Assembly (NCBI GenBank): GCA_905221345.1 | Contig: CAJNCW010000004.1 | Span: 181,695-245,694, forward strand | Source of the DNA: a bacterium | GTDB lineage: Bacteria > Bacillota > Bacilli > Lactobacillales > Streptococcaceae | Length of the DNA: 64,000 nt | Direction: 5' to 3' | Shown: one piece after another, positions 8,493 to 17,230 of the stretch | How positions within the stretch are numbered: the first letter of the stretch is position 1 | How the letters are laid out: each line of letters opens with the position of its first letter | Translations under genes and position numbers: made by a program | Notes under the pieces: model-generated | Databases searched by the model: none | Told to the model about the DNA's origin: nothing | What the model saw: the letters and a program-made list of their open reading frames with translations, nothing else

Positions 8493-8534
8493 GAGGGGTT
8501 TTCTCTTGTCCCATTATTGGGGTGCAGTGCCATT

Positions 8535-8615
8535 GGGTGGCCTCTTTAGGGTGATTATTATGAAAAAGAAAGGATTAGGATTTCATTAAATAAAGTTAGG
8601 AGGTCTTTATTTAAT
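8535..8615 (-). ncRNA. CiaR-dependent small RNA (csRNA family), terminator split by the mobile element
   Basis: Transcription should start near 8615, six bases after the -10. The RNA would open with an 11-bp hairpin (arms 8605-8615 and 8585-8595) displaying ACCTCC, an anti-Shine-Dalgarno, in its 9-base loop. A second segment complementary to an SD plus AUG (CATAATAATC) follows. This is the csRNA layout known from pneumococcus, and a second copy is at 13426-13521. The terminator arms (GGGTGGC here; GCCACC at 3139-3144) are separated by the 5.4-kb insertion, so the RNA probably reads into the IS end. Confidence 0.78.
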
Positions 8616-8621
8616 AACTAT

Positions 8622-8654
8622 ATGATACACGAGGAGACTTAAACTTTACTTAAG
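8622..8654 (-). promoter_or_regulatory. CiaR-activated promoter of the csRNA
   Basis: On the minus strand CTTAAG-N5-TTTAAG (8638-8654) matches the CiaR direct-repeat box TTTAAG-N5-TTTAAG with one mismatch. Ten bases later comes TATCAT (8622-8627) as -10. The spacing equals that of the second csRNA copy at 13528-13560. Confidence 0.75.
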
Positions 8655-8667
8655 AAAAATAATTTTT

Positions 8668-9084
8668 TTATCTTTTTCGGTCCACCCAAATCATTCCCGT
8701 ACAATCATAAGTAAATAAGGTTTCAAAACCCAGAGAACGATAGAATCCCAAGGTTTTTTCTGTATGTTCGGTCACTAGTTGGACTTGATAGGCATCTTTG
8801 TAATCACCTAAAGCCTCTTTCATCAAGTTGCTACCAATCCCTTGGCGCTGATAGCTAGGCAAAACGATCAAATCCTGGACAAAAACCGATGAGAAACCAT
8901 CCCCAACCAAGCGTACCAAGCCCACCACGGCATCACCATCAAGTGCCAGATAAATCGCTAATGAGTGAAACAAGGCCTTCTCCAACATCTGAGGTTGATG
9001 TGTATAATTTGTCCAACCGACAGCCTGATAGAGATGCAAAACATCCTCTAACTTGACAATTTCTTGCTTTTTAATAGTGATCAT
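8668..9084 (-). CDS. GNAT-family N-acetyltransferase
   Basis: A 138-aa single-domain GNAT enzyme. The acetyl-CoA pyrophosphate-binding motif A is visible as QDLIVLPSYQRQGIGSNLM (about residues 70-88), and the C-terminal LGFYRSLGFE motif B follows. The acyl acceptor is unknown. It ends just upstream of the csRNA promoter and starts 11 bases after the stop of the next GNAT gene, so the two are probably cotranscribed. A GNAT pair between leuS and ruvB also occurs in pneumococcus (from memory), supporting the idea that the mobile unit is an insertion. Confidence 0.85.
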   Translation of the reverse strand: MITIKKQEIVKLEDVLHLYQAVGWTNYTHQPQMLEKALFHSLAIYLALDGDAVVGLVRLVGDGFSSVFVQDLIVLPSYQRQGIGSNLMKEALGDYKDAYQVQLVTEHTEKTLGFYRSLGFETLFTYDCTGMIWVDRKR

Positions 9085-9095
9085 GTCAACACCTC

Positions 9096-9791
9096 TTAAA
9101 GTTCTCTCAAGCTCTTGTACTGTCGTCCATTTTTATCAAAATTTTCAGGAGCCAACCATGTTTCTAAACGATCTTTGACTTGAGGCCAGTCCTTATCAAT
9201 CATAGACAGCCAATCCGTATCACGTGTACGTCCCTTATAAACGACTGCCTGACGGAAGGTGCCTTCATAAACAAAGCCCAAACGCTCCGCGGCTCGTCTT
9301 GATGGGATATTTAGAGAATCACATTTCCACTCATAGCGACGATAGTTAAGCTCCTCAAAAACATAGCGAGCTAGGAGATATTGACCCTCTGTCCCTATAC
9401 GTGTTCCCCTGAGTTCTGGAGAAAAAGTGACAGCTCCCACTTCTATTACTCGGTTATTCTGGTCAATACGCATGAGAGAAAAAGTCCCCAAAGCCTTACC
9501 AGTTGCCTTGTCTATAATCGCATAGTAAAAACGGTCCTTACGAGCCAACATCTGATTTAAGACGGTAACCAGTTCCTCCAAATCTGCCACTGGTTCCTGA
9601 AAGAGGTAGGTCCACATCTCCCGAGGAGTATCTGGACCATAAACAGCTAATAAATCCTCCGCATGCTTTTCCACCGAAAGAGCCTCTATCCGAGCGTAGC
9701 GCCCTTCTAAGAAATCAATGGAAGGGAATTCTCCTGGAGTATAACCTTCCATTGGCTCACCAATCGTCTGACCATATTCATTTACTGGCAT
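9096..9791 (-). CDS. GNAT-family N-acetyltransferase (RimJ/RimL-like)
   Basis: 231 aa starting MPVNEYGQTIGEPMEG. The ATG at 9791 was chosen because AGGAG lies about 6 bases upstream; an extension to 9818 lacks an SD. The core has GAVTFSPELRGTRIGTEGQY, WKCDSLNIPSRRAAERLGF and YEGTFRQAVVYKGRTRDTDW, typical of RimL-type acetyltransferases acting on protein N-termini or small amines. The substrate is not predictable. It is followed closely by the second GNAT gene in the same orientation. Confidence 0.85.
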   Translation of the reverse strand: MPVNEYGQTIGEPMEGYTPGEFPSIDFLEGRYARIEALSVEKHAEDLLAVYGPDTPREMWTYLFQEPVADLEELVTVLNQMLARKDRFYYAIIDKATGKALGTFSLMRIDQNNRVIEVGAVTFSPELRGTRIGTEGQYLLARYVFEELNYRRYEWKCDSLNIPSRRAAERLGFVYEGTFRQAVVYKGRTRDTDWLSMIDKDWPQVKDRLETWLAPENFDKNGRQYKSLREL

Positions 9792-9864
9792 CGTTTTTCT
9801 CCTTGTTTTACTTTTCAAACTTTATAATTGCACATAGTATATCATACTTTCATGAAAAAATTCA

Positions 9865-9895
9865 AAAAATCCTCCAGATTCTACTCTGAAGGATT
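9865..9895 (-). terminator. leuS: Intrinsic terminator downstream of leuS
   Basis: On the minus strand AATCCTTCAGA pairs with TCTGGAGGATT (one mismatch-type pair) and is followed by TTTTTTG. It lies about 90 bases after the leuS stop and beyond the duplicated tail at 9902-9934. Confidence 0.75.
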
Positions 9896-9901
9896 CCTAT
9901 C

Positions 9902-9960
9902 TTATTTCACAACAATATTAACGAGTTTAGTTGGCTTCAATAGTCCAGTGGACTATTGAA
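9902..9960 (-). repeat. Remnant second leuS 3' end plus a perfect 11-bp hairpin
   Basis: The minus strand at 9934-9902 encodes PTKLVNIVVK and a stop, nearly the same as the true LeuS ending [10 protein letters not shown] just upstream. Between them lies a perfect inverted repeat, TTCAATAGTCC at 9936-9946 with its complement at 9950-9960. It looks like an older or recipient leuS tail left behind by recombination or a small insertion. Confidence 0.6.
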
Positions 9961-9986
9961 GGTGGCAGATAAATCTAATAAACTGG

Positions 9987-12488
9987 TTACTTCGTTACAA
10001 TATTCACCAACTTATTCGGTACCGCAATCACTTTCACGATTTCCTTACCGTCAATTTCTGCTTTAACTTTTTCGTCAGCGAGAGCAATTTCTTGCAATTC
10101 TTCGCGTGACAGGTCTTTAGCGACCATGAGTTTGGCACGGACTTTTCCTTTGATTTGAACGACGATTTCGATTTCGTCTTCAACCAATTTACTTTCGTCC
10201 CATGCTGGCCAAGCCACGTAAGAGATGGACTCACCTGTTGCTGCAACTGTCTGCCAGAGTTCTTCTGCCAAGTGAGGTGCAAATGGGGCAATCAATTGGA
10301 TAAAGCCTTTGGCGTAGTCTACATAGAGTTTGTCTTCCTTGTTGGCAGCGTTGACAAAGACCATGAGTTGGGCAATGGCTGTGTTAAATTTCATAGACTC
10401 GATTTGCTCTGTGACAGCTTTAACGGTTTCGTTATAAACCTTGTCGAGAGCGCCATTATTTTCCGCAGCGATTTCTTTACTTGTAATCAAACGGTAAACA
10501 CGGTCAAGGAACTTACGGCTTCCTTCCAGACCTTCTTCTGACCAAGCGATGGAAGCATCGAGTGGCCCCATGAACATTTCATAAACACGAAGGGTATCGG
10601 CACCGTATTGTTCCACTACATCGTCTGGGTTGACAACGTTCTTGAGCGATTTAGACATCTTAGCTGGTGCTTGCTCCAACTCTTCTCCTGTTTCCACATG
10701 GAAGAAAGAACCGTCACGTTTTTCAACCTTGTCAGTCGTCACAAGAGCCCCACGGTGGTCACGGTAGCTTGTTCCCAAGATCATTCCTTGGTTAAAGAGT
10801 TTTTGGAATGGTTCCTTAGTCGGAACAACACCGATGTCATAGAGGAATTTGTGCCAGAAGCGAGCGTAAAGCAAGTGGAGAACGGCATGCTCTGCACCAC
10901 CCACATAGATGTCTACTGGCAACCATTGTTTGAGGAGGTCCTCATCAGCCAATTTCTCTGTGTTGTGCGGATCGATATAGCGGAGATAGTACCAGCTTGA
11001 ACCTGCCCATTGTGGCATAGTGTTTGTTTCACGACGACCTTTGACACCATCTTCACGCGTCACTTCAAGCCAGTCTGTCAAGTTAGCCAATGGACTTTCC
11101 CCAGTACCTGAAGGACGGATATTCTTGGTTACTGGCAAGACAAGTGGCAATTCACTTTCAGGAACAGCCGTTGAAGTCCCAGCTTCCCAATGAATGATTG
11201 GAATTGGCTCACCCCAGTAACGTTGACGGCTAAAGAGCCAGTCGCGGAGACGGTAGGTAACCTTCTCCTGACCACAGCCGTTTTCTTCCAACCAAGCCAC
11301 AATCTTAGCAATAGCGTCTTCTTTGTTCAGTCCATCTAGGAAGTCTGAATTGACATGAAGACCGTCTTCAGTATAGGCAGCTTCCGATACATTTCCACCT
11401 TCAAGTACTTCTACGATTGGAAGACCAAATTGTTTGGCAAATTCCCAGTCACGTTGGTCATGGGCTGGCACGGCCATTACCGCACCTGTTCCGTAGCTAG
11501 CAAGAACGTAGTCTGCAATCCAGATTGGGATTTCCTTGCCATTGACAGGGTTGATGGCATAAGCACCAGTCCAAACCCCTGTTTTTTCTTTGGCAAGGTC
11601 AGTACGAGCCAAGTCTGACTTGAGGCTAGCTTGGTGTTTATAGTCCGCAACTGCATCAGCTTGCTCTGGGCTTGTGATGACATCTACCAGTTCATGCTCA
11701 GGAGCTAAGACAGTGAAAGTCGCACCGAAAAGAGTGTCAGGACGAGTGGTAAAGACGGTGAATTCCTTGTCTGTTCCTTTCACTTTGAAGGTTACATTGG
11801 CGCCAGTTGATTTCCCAATCCAGTTGCGTTGCATGTCCTTGATAGACTCTGGCCAATCCAACTCATCCAAGTCATTAAGCAAGCGCTCTGCATAGGCAGT
11901 GATTTTAAGCATCCATTGGCGCATTGGTTTCCGGACAACTGGATAACCTCCACGCTCAGAAGTTCCATCAGGAAGCACTTCTTCGTTGGCGATGGCTGTT
12001 CCTAGTTCCTCAACCCAGTTTACTGGTACTTCCGCTTCATAGGCCAAACCTTTTTCGTAAAGCTTAGTGAAAATCCATTGCGTCCACTTGTAATAGTTTG
12101 GATCTGTTGTATTGACTTCACGATCCCAGTCATAAGAAAATCCAAGCGCATTGATTTGACGTTTGAAGTTGGCAATGTTTTCCGCTGTAAATTCTGCTGG
12201 GTCATTCCCCGTATCCATAGCGTATTGCTCTGCAGGCAAACCAAAAGCATCCCAGCCCATTGGGTGAAGGACATTGTAGCCTTGCGCACGTTTGTAACGG
12301 CTGAGGATATCGGTTGCAGTATAACCTTCTGGGTGTCCTACGTGCAATCCAGCTCCTGAAGGATATGGGAACATATCGAGAGCATAAAACTTCGGTTTTG
12401 AGGCATCTGTTCCTGTCTTAAATGTGTGATGTTGAGCCCAGTATTTTTGCCACTTGTGCTCAATTTCCTTATGATTGTAAAAACTCAT
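9987..12488 (-). CDS. leuS: Leucine--tRNA ligase
   Basis: 833 aa, full length for bacterial LeuRS. It activates leucine and charges tRNA-Leu. Visible are the class-I HIGH-type motif ([14 protein letters not shown], about 42-55), the CP1 editing domain with [13 protein letters not shown] and [15 protein letters not shown], and the KMSKS signature ([11 protein letters not shown]) followed by the anticodon-binding and C-terminal domains. The ATG at 12488 has GGAGAAATAGC upstream. A TATAAT lies near 12518. No T-box leader was found in the 12489-12647 interval. Confidence 0.97.
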   Translation of the reverse strand: MSFYNHKEIEHKWQKYWAQHHTFKTGTDASKPKFYALDMFPYPSGAGLHVGHPEGYTATDILSRYKRAQGYNVLHPMGWDAFGLPAEQYAMDTGNDPAEFTAENIANFKRQINALGFSYDWDREVNTTDPNYYKWTQWIFTKLYEKGLAYEAEVPVNWVEELGTAIANEEVLPDGTSERGGYPVVRKPMRQWMLKITAYAERLLNDLDELDWPESIKDMQRNWIGKSTGANVTFKVKGTDKEFTVFTTRPDTLFGATFTVLAPEHELVDVITSPEQADAVADYKHQASLKSDLARTDLAKEKTGVWTGAYAINPVNGKEIPIWIADYVLASYGTGAVMAVPAHDQRDWEFAKQFGLPIVEVLEGGNVSEAAYTEDGLHVNSDFLDGLNKEDAIAKIVAWLEENGCGQEKVTYRLRDWLFSRQRYWGEPIPIIHWEAGTSTAVPESELPLVLPVTKNIRPSGTGESPLANLTDWLEVTREDGVKGRRETNTMPQWAGSSWYYLRYIDPHNTEKLADEDLLKQWLPVDIYVGGAEHAVLHLLYARFWHKFLYDIGVVPTKEPFQKLFNQGMILGTSYRDHRGALVTTDKVEKRDGSFFHVETGEELEQAPAKMSKSLKNVVNPDDVVEQYGADTLRVYEMFMGPLDASIAWSEEGLEGSRKFLDRVYRLITSKEIAAENNGALDKVYNETVKAVTEQIESMKFNTAIAQLMVFVNAANKEDKLYVDYAKGFIQLIAPFAPHLAEELWQTVAATGESISYVAWPAWDESKLVEDEIEIVVQIKGKVRAKLMVAKDLSREELQEIALADEKVKAEIDGKEIVKVIAVPNKLVNIVTK

Positions 12489-12620
12489 GCTATTTCTCCA
12501 ATTTTATGATGTTACTATTATACCATTTTTGGGGGAATTTGAAAGACGAGAAATGTTCTTTTAGACTTGGATAACAAGAAATACTGAGTCGCAAATCCAA
12601 CTTATTTAACAGGAAAAAAA

Positions 12621-12641
12621 TTAGCTCCTGATCGGAGCTAA
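12621..12641 (-). terminator. Intrinsic terminator of the histidine phosphatase gene
   Basis: A perfect 8-bp stem, TTAGCTCC (12621-12628) with GGAGCTAA (12634-12641), is followed on the minus strand by TTTTTTTCC. It starts 6 bases after the gene stop at 12648. Confidence 0.85.
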
Positions 12642-12647
12642 CTTCTA

Positions 12648-13340
12648 TTAACTATTTGTCTCTAACATCTTCTCACGTCCTAGCTCTCGATAACTACGAT
12701 CGCCGACAACTTCTACGCTAAACTGACCGTCCTCATATTCAAGAATCGTCACGCTACCATTATCTAGACCATGCGGGTGCATGCCATTGATTAGATAAAC
12801 AATGGTACCAATCGTCATTCCATGGCTTACGACAAGAGCATTGCCCCCACCTTGTTCTTCCATTTCTTTGGCAATCGCTTCAAAGCCTTCCTTGATTCGA
12901 CCACTGAGTTTTTCCCAGCCTTCTGCCCAGCCAGCTGTATCAACCTCTACCAAGCCTTCTGCTAGTTCCGCATAGGATAACTGATGAACATGATCCACCT
13001 TGAAAACACGAGGAATGACCCCCATAAAGAGGTCCCCATCATAGGCCCCATCAAAACTACCAAAGCACCACTCACGGATTCGCTTGTCCATGCGGTAAGG
13101 GATTTTCCCCTGCAGGCCAAGTTCTTCTAGGATAATCCCCATGGTTTGAATAGTGCGCCCTGAATCACTGGAATAAGCGCGGTCAAATTGTAAACCAGAC
13201 TCTCTCAAGCCAATTCCTAACTCATGAATTCCCAACTCACCTTCTGCTGTTAGAGGTGTATCACTCCATCCTTGCGCACGTCCAATCGTGTTAAACATCG
13301 TTTTTCCATGACGGACCAAGTACAATCTTACTTTAGACAT
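12648..13340 (-). CDS. Histidine phosphatase / phosphoglycerate mutase family protein
   Basis: A 230-aa histidine phosphatase superfamily member. The catalytic motif LVRHGKTMFN is at about 8-17, the second histidine is in VVSHGMTIG, and a conserved acidic residue is in IREWCFGSFDG. Such proteins are usually broad phosphatases rather than true glycolytic mutases; the substrate is unknown. It is transcribed alone, with its own terminator at 12621-12641 and a probable -10 upstream at about 13367. Confidence 0.85.
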   Translation of the reverse strand: MSKVRLYLVRHGKTMFNTIGRAQGWSDTPLTAEGELGIHELGIGLRESGLQFDRAYSSDSGRTIQTMGIILEELGLQGKIPYRMDKRIREWCFGSFDGAYDGDLFMGVIPRVFKVDHVHQLSYAELAEGLVEVDTAGWAEGWEKLSGRIKEGFEAIAKEMEEQGGGNALVVSHGMTIGTIVYLINGMHPHGLDNGSVTILEYEDGQFSVEVVGDRSYRELGREKMLETNS

Positions 13341-13425
13341 TTTCTATCCTCCATTTTCTTCTATTATATCATGGATCAAAGAAATATTCGGCTTTCAACA
13401 GTAAAGCCCGCTCTCGTAATTTTCC

Positions 13426-13521
13426 CACAAGAAAAGCTACCCTAACGGTAGCTTTCCTAGGAGATTATTATGAAAAAGTTTAGGATTCTAATTAAATAAA
13501 GTTAGGAGATCTTTATTTAAT
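13426..13521 (-). ncRNA. CiaR-dependent small RNA (csRNA family), intact
   Basis: About 96 nt. It starts near 13521 with an 11-bp hairpin (arms 13511-13521 and 13491-13501) presenting ATCTCCTAA, an anti-Shine-Dalgarno loop. Next comes a single-stranded stretch complementary to an SD plus start codon (13456-13472, AGGAGATTATTATG on the plus strand). A terminator of 9 bp (arms 13433-13441 and 13447-13455) with TTTTCTTGT closes it. This matches pneumococcal csRNAs, which pair with translation start sites of competence and metabolic mRNAs. The 9-codon plus-strand ORF at the ATG is only a mirror of this antisense design. Confidence 0.8.
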
Positions 13522-13527
13522 GATTAT

Positions 13528-13560
13528 AGTATACACAGTCATCCTTAAACTCAACTTAAA
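13528..13560 (-). promoter_or_regulatory. CiaR-activated promoter of the second csRNA
   Basis: An exact CiaR box, TTTAAG-N5-TTTAAG (13544-13560 on the minus strand), is followed after ten bases by the -10 TATACT (13528-13533). It directs the csRNA at 13426-13521. The upstream UPF0210 gene ends at 13577 with no separate terminator, so its mRNA may also run through the csRNA. Confidence 0.82.
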
Positions 13561-13576
13561 TCCTCTCCCTTTTTTA

Positions 13577-14914
13577 TTAATTTTTAAAACTATGGATTGG
13601 AGCTGGAATTTGGCCACCGCGAGAGATGAAATCAACAGACGAAGCCCCGTTGACCTTCATAACTGGAGCTGTTCCTAGCAAGCCACCAAACTCAATCATA
13701 TCGCCTTCTTTTCCCTTTGGAATGATACGAACAGCTGTTGTTTTCATGTTAATAACACCGATTGCCGCCTCATCCGCAATCATAGCCGCAATGGTCTCAG
13801 CAGGCGTATCTTCTGGAATAGCAATCATATCCAGTCCAACAGAACAGATAGCTGTCATGGCTTCCAGTTTTTCTAAATTCAGAGAGCCATTTTGTACCGC
13901 AGCAATCATACCCTCATCTTCAGAAACGGGAATAAAAGCACCTGACAAGCCACCGACCTGGTTACAAGCCATCACTCCGCCCTTCTTAACTTGGTCATTC
14001 AAAAGAGCGAGGGCAGCCGTCGTTCCATGCGTACCAACTGTTTCTAGCCCCATTTCCTCAAGGACACGTGCCACAGAATCACCAACTGCAGGAGTAGGTG
14101 CCAAACTTAGGTCGACAATTCCAAAGTCAACACCAAGGCGTTCACTCGCCATTTGCCCAACCAATTGACCGATACGAGTAATCTTAAAGGCCGTTTTCTT
14201 GACCGTTTCGGCTACTACATCAAAGCTCTGTCCACGAACTTTTTCCAAGGCACGCTTGACCACACCAGGACCCGAAACCCCGACATTGATGATAACATCT
14301 GCTTCGCCAACACCGTGGAAAGCCCCTGCCATAAAAGGATTGTCCTCAACAGCATTAGCAAATACGACTAACTTGGCCGCACCCATATCTGATAGCGCAG
14401 CTGTTTCCTTGATGATGCGTCCCATATCTGCAACTGCAGTCATGTTGATGCCTGACTTGGTTGAGCCGATATTGACAGACGAACAAACCTTGTCTGTCTC
14501 AGCTAGAGCACGCGGGATAGAATTGATGAGAATCTCATCTCCTTTTTGGTAGCCTTTTTGTACCAAGGCCGAAAAGCCACCAATAAAGTCAACACCAATC
14601 TCCTTGGCAGCCTTGTCAAGTGCCTTTGCCAAAACGACATAGTCCGTCGCATCAGTCGCCGCTCCAATCAAGGAAATCGGAGTCACCGATACTCGTTTAT
14701 TGACAATAGGAATCCCAAGTTCTGCAGCAATTTCATCTCCTACAGCCACTAGATTTGCAGCTTTAGTGGTGATTTTTTGGTAAATCTTTTCAGCAGCACA
14801 TTCAATGTCTGGATCAATACAGTCCAAAAGGGAAATGCCCATGGTAATGGTTCTGATATCAAAGTTCTGCTCCTCAATCATGGCAATGGTTTCAGTAACT
14901 TGTCTAATATCCAT
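13577..14914 (-). CDS. UPF0210 / DUF711 family protein
   Basis: 445 aa, full length for the UPF0210 (PFL family) group. Recognisable blocks are [17 protein letters not shown] near the start, [43 protein letters not shown] and [20 protein letters not shown]. The biochemical role is not established; structures of relatives show a formate-lyase-like barrel. It starts 9 bases after the ACT-domain gene, and this pairing is conserved across Firmicutes, which suggests the ACT protein regulates it. Confidence 0.88.
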   Translation of the reverse strand: MDIRQVTETIAMIEEQNFDIRTITMGISLLDCIDPDIECAAEKIYQKITTKAANLVAVGDEIAAELGIPIVNKRVSVTPISLIGAATDATDYVVLAKALDKAAKEIGVDFIGGFSALVQKGYQKGDEILINSIPRALAETDKVCSSVNIGSTKSGINMTAVADMGRIIKETAALSDMGAAKLVVFANAVEDNPFMAGAFHGVGEADVIINVGVSGPGVVKRALEKVRGQSFDVVAETVKKTAFKITRIGQLVGQMASERLGVDFGIVDLSLAPTPAVGDSVARVLEEMGLETVGTHGTTAALALLNDQVKKGGVMACNQVGGLSGAFIPVSEDEGMIAAVQNGSLNLEKLEAMTAICSVGLDMIAIPEDTPAETIAAMIADEAAIGVINMKTTAVRIIPKGKEGDMIEFGGLLGTAPVMKVNGASSVDFISRGGQIPAPIHSFKN

Positions 14915-14923
14915 GGCTACCTC

Positions 14924-15190
14924 CTAGATATTGTACATAGCATCAAAAATCGCTGCACTTTGAATATTGATTTTGACATTCAAGGCCTGACCGAAAGTTT
15001 CAAACTCATTTCGCAGATAAGTGAAATCCTGTTTTTCGTCACTAGAAACGACCGCCATCATGGTAAAGTATTCATCCAACACCGTCTGAGAAATATCGTC
15101 AATATTCAATCCCAACTCTGCAATCTTCGTAGACACGCCTGCAACAATCCCAGCCTTATCCTTACCAACCACTGTAATAATAGCCTTCAT
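14924..15190 (-). CDS. ACT domain-containing protein (UPF0237)
   Basis: An 88-aa single ACT domain: MKAIITVVGKDKAGIVAGVSTKIAELGLNIDDISQTVLDEYF shows the beta-alpha-beta start with the ligand-binding VGKDKAGIVAGVS loop. Such stand-alone ACT proteins bind amino acids and act as sensors. It is the first gene of a two-gene operon with the UPF0210 gene. The interval to rplQ contains only the ribosomal operon terminator and the L17DE-like RNA, on the same strand. Confidence 0.88.
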   Translation of the reverse strand: MKAIITVVGKDKAGIVAGVSTKIAELGLNIDDISQTVLDEYFTMMAVVSSDEKQDFTYLRNEFETFGQALNVKINIQSAAIFDAMYNI

Positions 15191-15284
15191 TCTTATACCC
15201 CATTTCTACGATTTTTAGAAAACCTGAACGTTTTTGATTTTCTTTTTTCCTAGTATAGCATATTTCCATAGAAAATACTAAAAA

Positions 15285-15341
15285 ACGCCTGCTTACGAAG
15301 TTGTTCTTAAGAAAAAAACAATTTCGTAAACAAGCGTCTAC
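15285..15341 (-). terminator. Intrinsic terminator of the S10-spc-alpha operon
   Basis: A long imperfect inverted repeat brings ACGCTTGTTTACGAAATTG on one side against its near-complement ending in GGCGT on the other, then TTTTTTAG on the minus strand. It follows the structured element at 15351-15430 and lies about 110 bases after rplQ. Confidence 0.8.
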
Positions 15342-15350
15342 CCTATCAAA

Positions 15351-15430
15351 TGATGATGAGTGTTCCCGCTAGGACCGAAGTCCCAGCGGTAGACCAGAGC
15401 TAGACTAAGAGCACAAGACTCCATCATCAT
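15351..15430 (-). ncRNA. L17 downstream element (L17DE)-like structured RNA
   Basis: Immediately 3' of rplQ on the same strand. A closing stem TGATGATG/CATCATCA encloses inner hairpins, including CCGCT-GGGAC-TTCG-GTCC-AGCGG. Conserved RNAs of this kind downstream of L17 genes in lactic acid bacteria are catalogued as L17DE; I assign it from position and fold, not from an alignment. Its function is unknown; it is probably a 3'-UTR element before the operon terminator. Confidence 0.65.
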
Positions 15431-15453
15431 AACACTCAACAAAATTGATGATT

Positions 15454-15840
15454 TTATACTAATTCGATGATCGCCATTGGCGCAGCATCACCACGACGTG
15501 GTTCAGTTTTAAGGATACGAGTGTATCCACCGTTACGTTCAGCATAACGAGGTGCGATTTCTGAGAACAATTTTTGAAGTGCTGTAGTAGAAGTGTACTT
15601 ATCAGTTGCTTCATCATAGTTTTCAGATGCGATTTCATTACGTACGAAAGCAGCTGCTTGACGACGTGCATGCAAATCACCACGTTTACCTAGAGTAATC
15701 ATTTTTTCAACAGTTTTACGGATTTCTTTAGCACGAGCTTCAGTTGTCACGATTGATTCGTTGATCAAAAGGTCAGTTGTCAAATCGCGAAGCATTGCTT
15801 TACGTTGTGAGCTAGTGCGTCCTAGTTTACGGTAAGCCAT
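15454..15840 (-). CDS. rplQ: 50S ribosomal protein L17
   Basis: 128 aa starting [20 protein letters not shown], the universal L17 opening, and ending MAIIELV. It is a component of the large subunit near the exit tunnel. It is the last gene of the ribosomal operon, 11 bases after rpoA, and is followed by the L17DE-like RNA and terminator. Confidence 0.97.
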   Translation of the reverse strand: MAYRKLGRTSSQRKAMLRDLTTDLLINESIVTTEARAKEIRKTVEKMITLGKRGDLHARRQAAAFVRNEIASENYDEATDKYTSTTALQKLFSEIAPRYAERNGGYTRILKTEPRRGDAAPMAIIELV

Positions 15841-15851
15841 GTATTCCTCCT

Positions 15852-16787
15852 TTATTTATCTTTTAATCCAAGACCCAAGTCAATGAGTTTGAGTTTCACT
15901 TCTTCCAAACTCTTGCGTCCAAGATTTCGTACTTTCATCATCTCTGCTTCAGATTTTTCTGTCAAATCATGCACAGTGTTGATACCGGCACGTTTCAAAC
16001 AGTTGTATGAACGCACAGACAAGTCCAGTTCCTCAATCGTACGATCCAAAATACGATCGTCTGATTCAGTATCAGCTTCTTTCATCACCTCAGTTGACTT
16101 AGCAATCTCAGTAAGATTTGTAAACAAATCAAGATGTTCTGTCAAGATACGTGCTGAAAGCCCTAAAGCATCTTCTGGAATGATTGTTCCATTAGTCAAG
16201 ATTTCAAGGGTTAATTTGTCAAAGCCATCGTTGCTACCTACACGAGCAGGTTCAACTTGATAGTTGACTTTTGTAACTGGTGTATAAATAGAATCTACAG
16301 CAAGTGTTCCAACTGGTGCATTATCTTTTTTGTTTTCATCAGCAGGTACATATCCACGACCACTGTTAACAGTCATTGTCGCTTTTAGAGAAGAACCTTC
16401 ACTGATTGTAAAGAGATAATGATCTGGATTTACAATCTCAATATCACTGTCAGTCAAAATGTCTCCAGCTGTAATTTCAGCAGGACCTTCAACGTCAAGC
16501 TCAATGATTTTTTCGTCTTCAACGTATGATTTCACTGCAATCCCTTTAATGTTCAGAATGATTTGCATCACGTCTTCACGAACACCTGGAACTGTGTCGA
16601 ACTCATGCAAGACACCTTCAATGTTGATAGATGTCACTGCTGCTCCTGGTAGAGAAGCTAGTAGTACACGACGAAGAGAGTTACCAAGAGTTGTACCGTA
16701 GCCACGTTCAAGTGGTTCGATTACAAACTTGCCATAATCTTTATTTTCATCAATTTTTGTTATATTTGGTTTTTCAAACTCGATCAT
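15852..16787 (-). CDS. rpoA: DNA-directed RNA polymerase subunit alpha
   Basis: 311 aa. The N-terminal dimerisation domain ([28 protein letters not shown]) assembles beta and beta'. A linker (about 230-245) leads to the C-terminal domain with [19 protein letters not shown] and [13 protein letters not shown], which binds UP elements and activators. It lies between rpsK and rplQ, the standard alpha-operon order. The length is about typical. Confidence 0.97.
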   Translation of the reverse strand: MIEFEKPNITKIDENKDYGKFVIEPLERGYGTTLGNSLRRVLLASLPGAAVTSINIEGVLHEFDTVPGVREDVMQIILNIKGIAVKSYVEDEKIIELDVEGPAEITAGDILTDSDIEIVNPDHYLFTISEGSSLKATMTVNSGRGYVPADENKKDNAPVGTLAVDSIYTPVTKVNYQVEPARVGSNDGFDKLTLEILTNGTIIPEDALGLSARILTEHLDLFTNLTEIAKSTEVMKEADTESDDRILDRTIEELDLSVRSYNCLKRAGINTVHDLTEKSEAEMMKVRNLGRKSLEEVKLKLIDLGLGLKDK

Positions 16788-16829
16788 TTAGTTACTCCCT
16801 CTTAAACGAAAAGCAGTGTAATGCAATGA

Positions 16830-17213
16830 TTATACACGGCGACGTTTTGGAGGACGAGCACCATTGTGTGGCACTGGAGTCACATCACGAATTGCTGTTA
16901 CTTCAAGACCAGCGGCAGCAAGCGCACGAATAGCTGACTCACGACCAGAACCTGGACCTTTTACAGTAACTTCAACTGATTTAAGACCGTGTTCTTGTGC
17001 AGATTTAGCAGCAGCTTCAGAAGCCATTTGAGCAGCGAATGGTGTAGATTTACGAGAACCTTTGAAACCAAGAGCACCAGCTGATGACCAAGCGATTGCA
17101 TTACCATGCACATCAGTAATCATAACAATAGTGTTATTAAATGTAGCGTGAATATGAGCAATACCAGATTCGATATTCTTTTTCACACGACGTTTACGTG
17201 TTGGTTTAGCCAA
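16830..17213 (-). CDS. rpsK: 30S ribosomal protein S11
   Basis: 127 aa with the S11 signatures [20 protein letters not shown] and [17 protein letters not shown] at the end. It binds the platform of the small subunit. It starts 17 bases after rpsM and has AGGAGG in the spacer. Confidence 0.97.
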
Positions 17214-17230
17214 GACTTTTACCTCCTATA

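Larger units (their letters stand above)
7297..8531 (+). mobile_element. Complete IS3-family (IS150-type) insertion sequence, 1235 bp
   Basis: Terminal inverted repeats begin GGCACTGCACCC (7297) and end in the complementary form at 8531. Two frames, orfA and orfB, overlap with a -1 shift at an A6G slippery site. The DDE residues are intact. The right flank is ATT and the left flank TTC, so this copy is not a simple insertion by itself (see the composite unit). It most resembles IS861/IS150-type elements; the exact name was not determined. Confidence 0.88.
3147..8534. mobile_element. Composite-transposon-like unit bounded by two IS3/IS150-type copies with ATT target duplication
   Basis: The outer ends are inverted: GGCACTGCACCC at 3150 and its complement ending at 8531. 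They are flanked by a direct ATT repeat (3147-3149 and 8532-8534), the 3-bp duplication usual for this IS group. Outside the repeats the flanks join into one terminator hairpin, which marks the empty site. Inside are an IS remnant, an SRR-adhesin tail, two glycosyltransferases, a broken secY2 and a complete IS. The inner IS borders lack matching duplications (TTC left of the right-hand copy), so the unit appears to have moved as a whole. Alternative: two independent IS insertions followed by recombination. Confidence 0.7.

Noticed and set aside
3120..8540. CRISPR array or BOX/RUP element
   Set aside because: No regularly spaced direct repeats, and no BOX or RUP sequence that I could recognise anywhere in the window.
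8560..8590. Nine-codon plus-strand ORFs (MKKKGLGFH here, MKKFRILIK at 13471) behind SD-like sequence
   Set aside because: They are the complement of the antisense segment of the csRNAs, which by design mimics the reverse complement of an SD plus start codon.
12489..12647. T-box riboswitch before leuS
   Set aside because: No T-box core sequence, specifier loop or antiterminator was found; only a plain promoter region.
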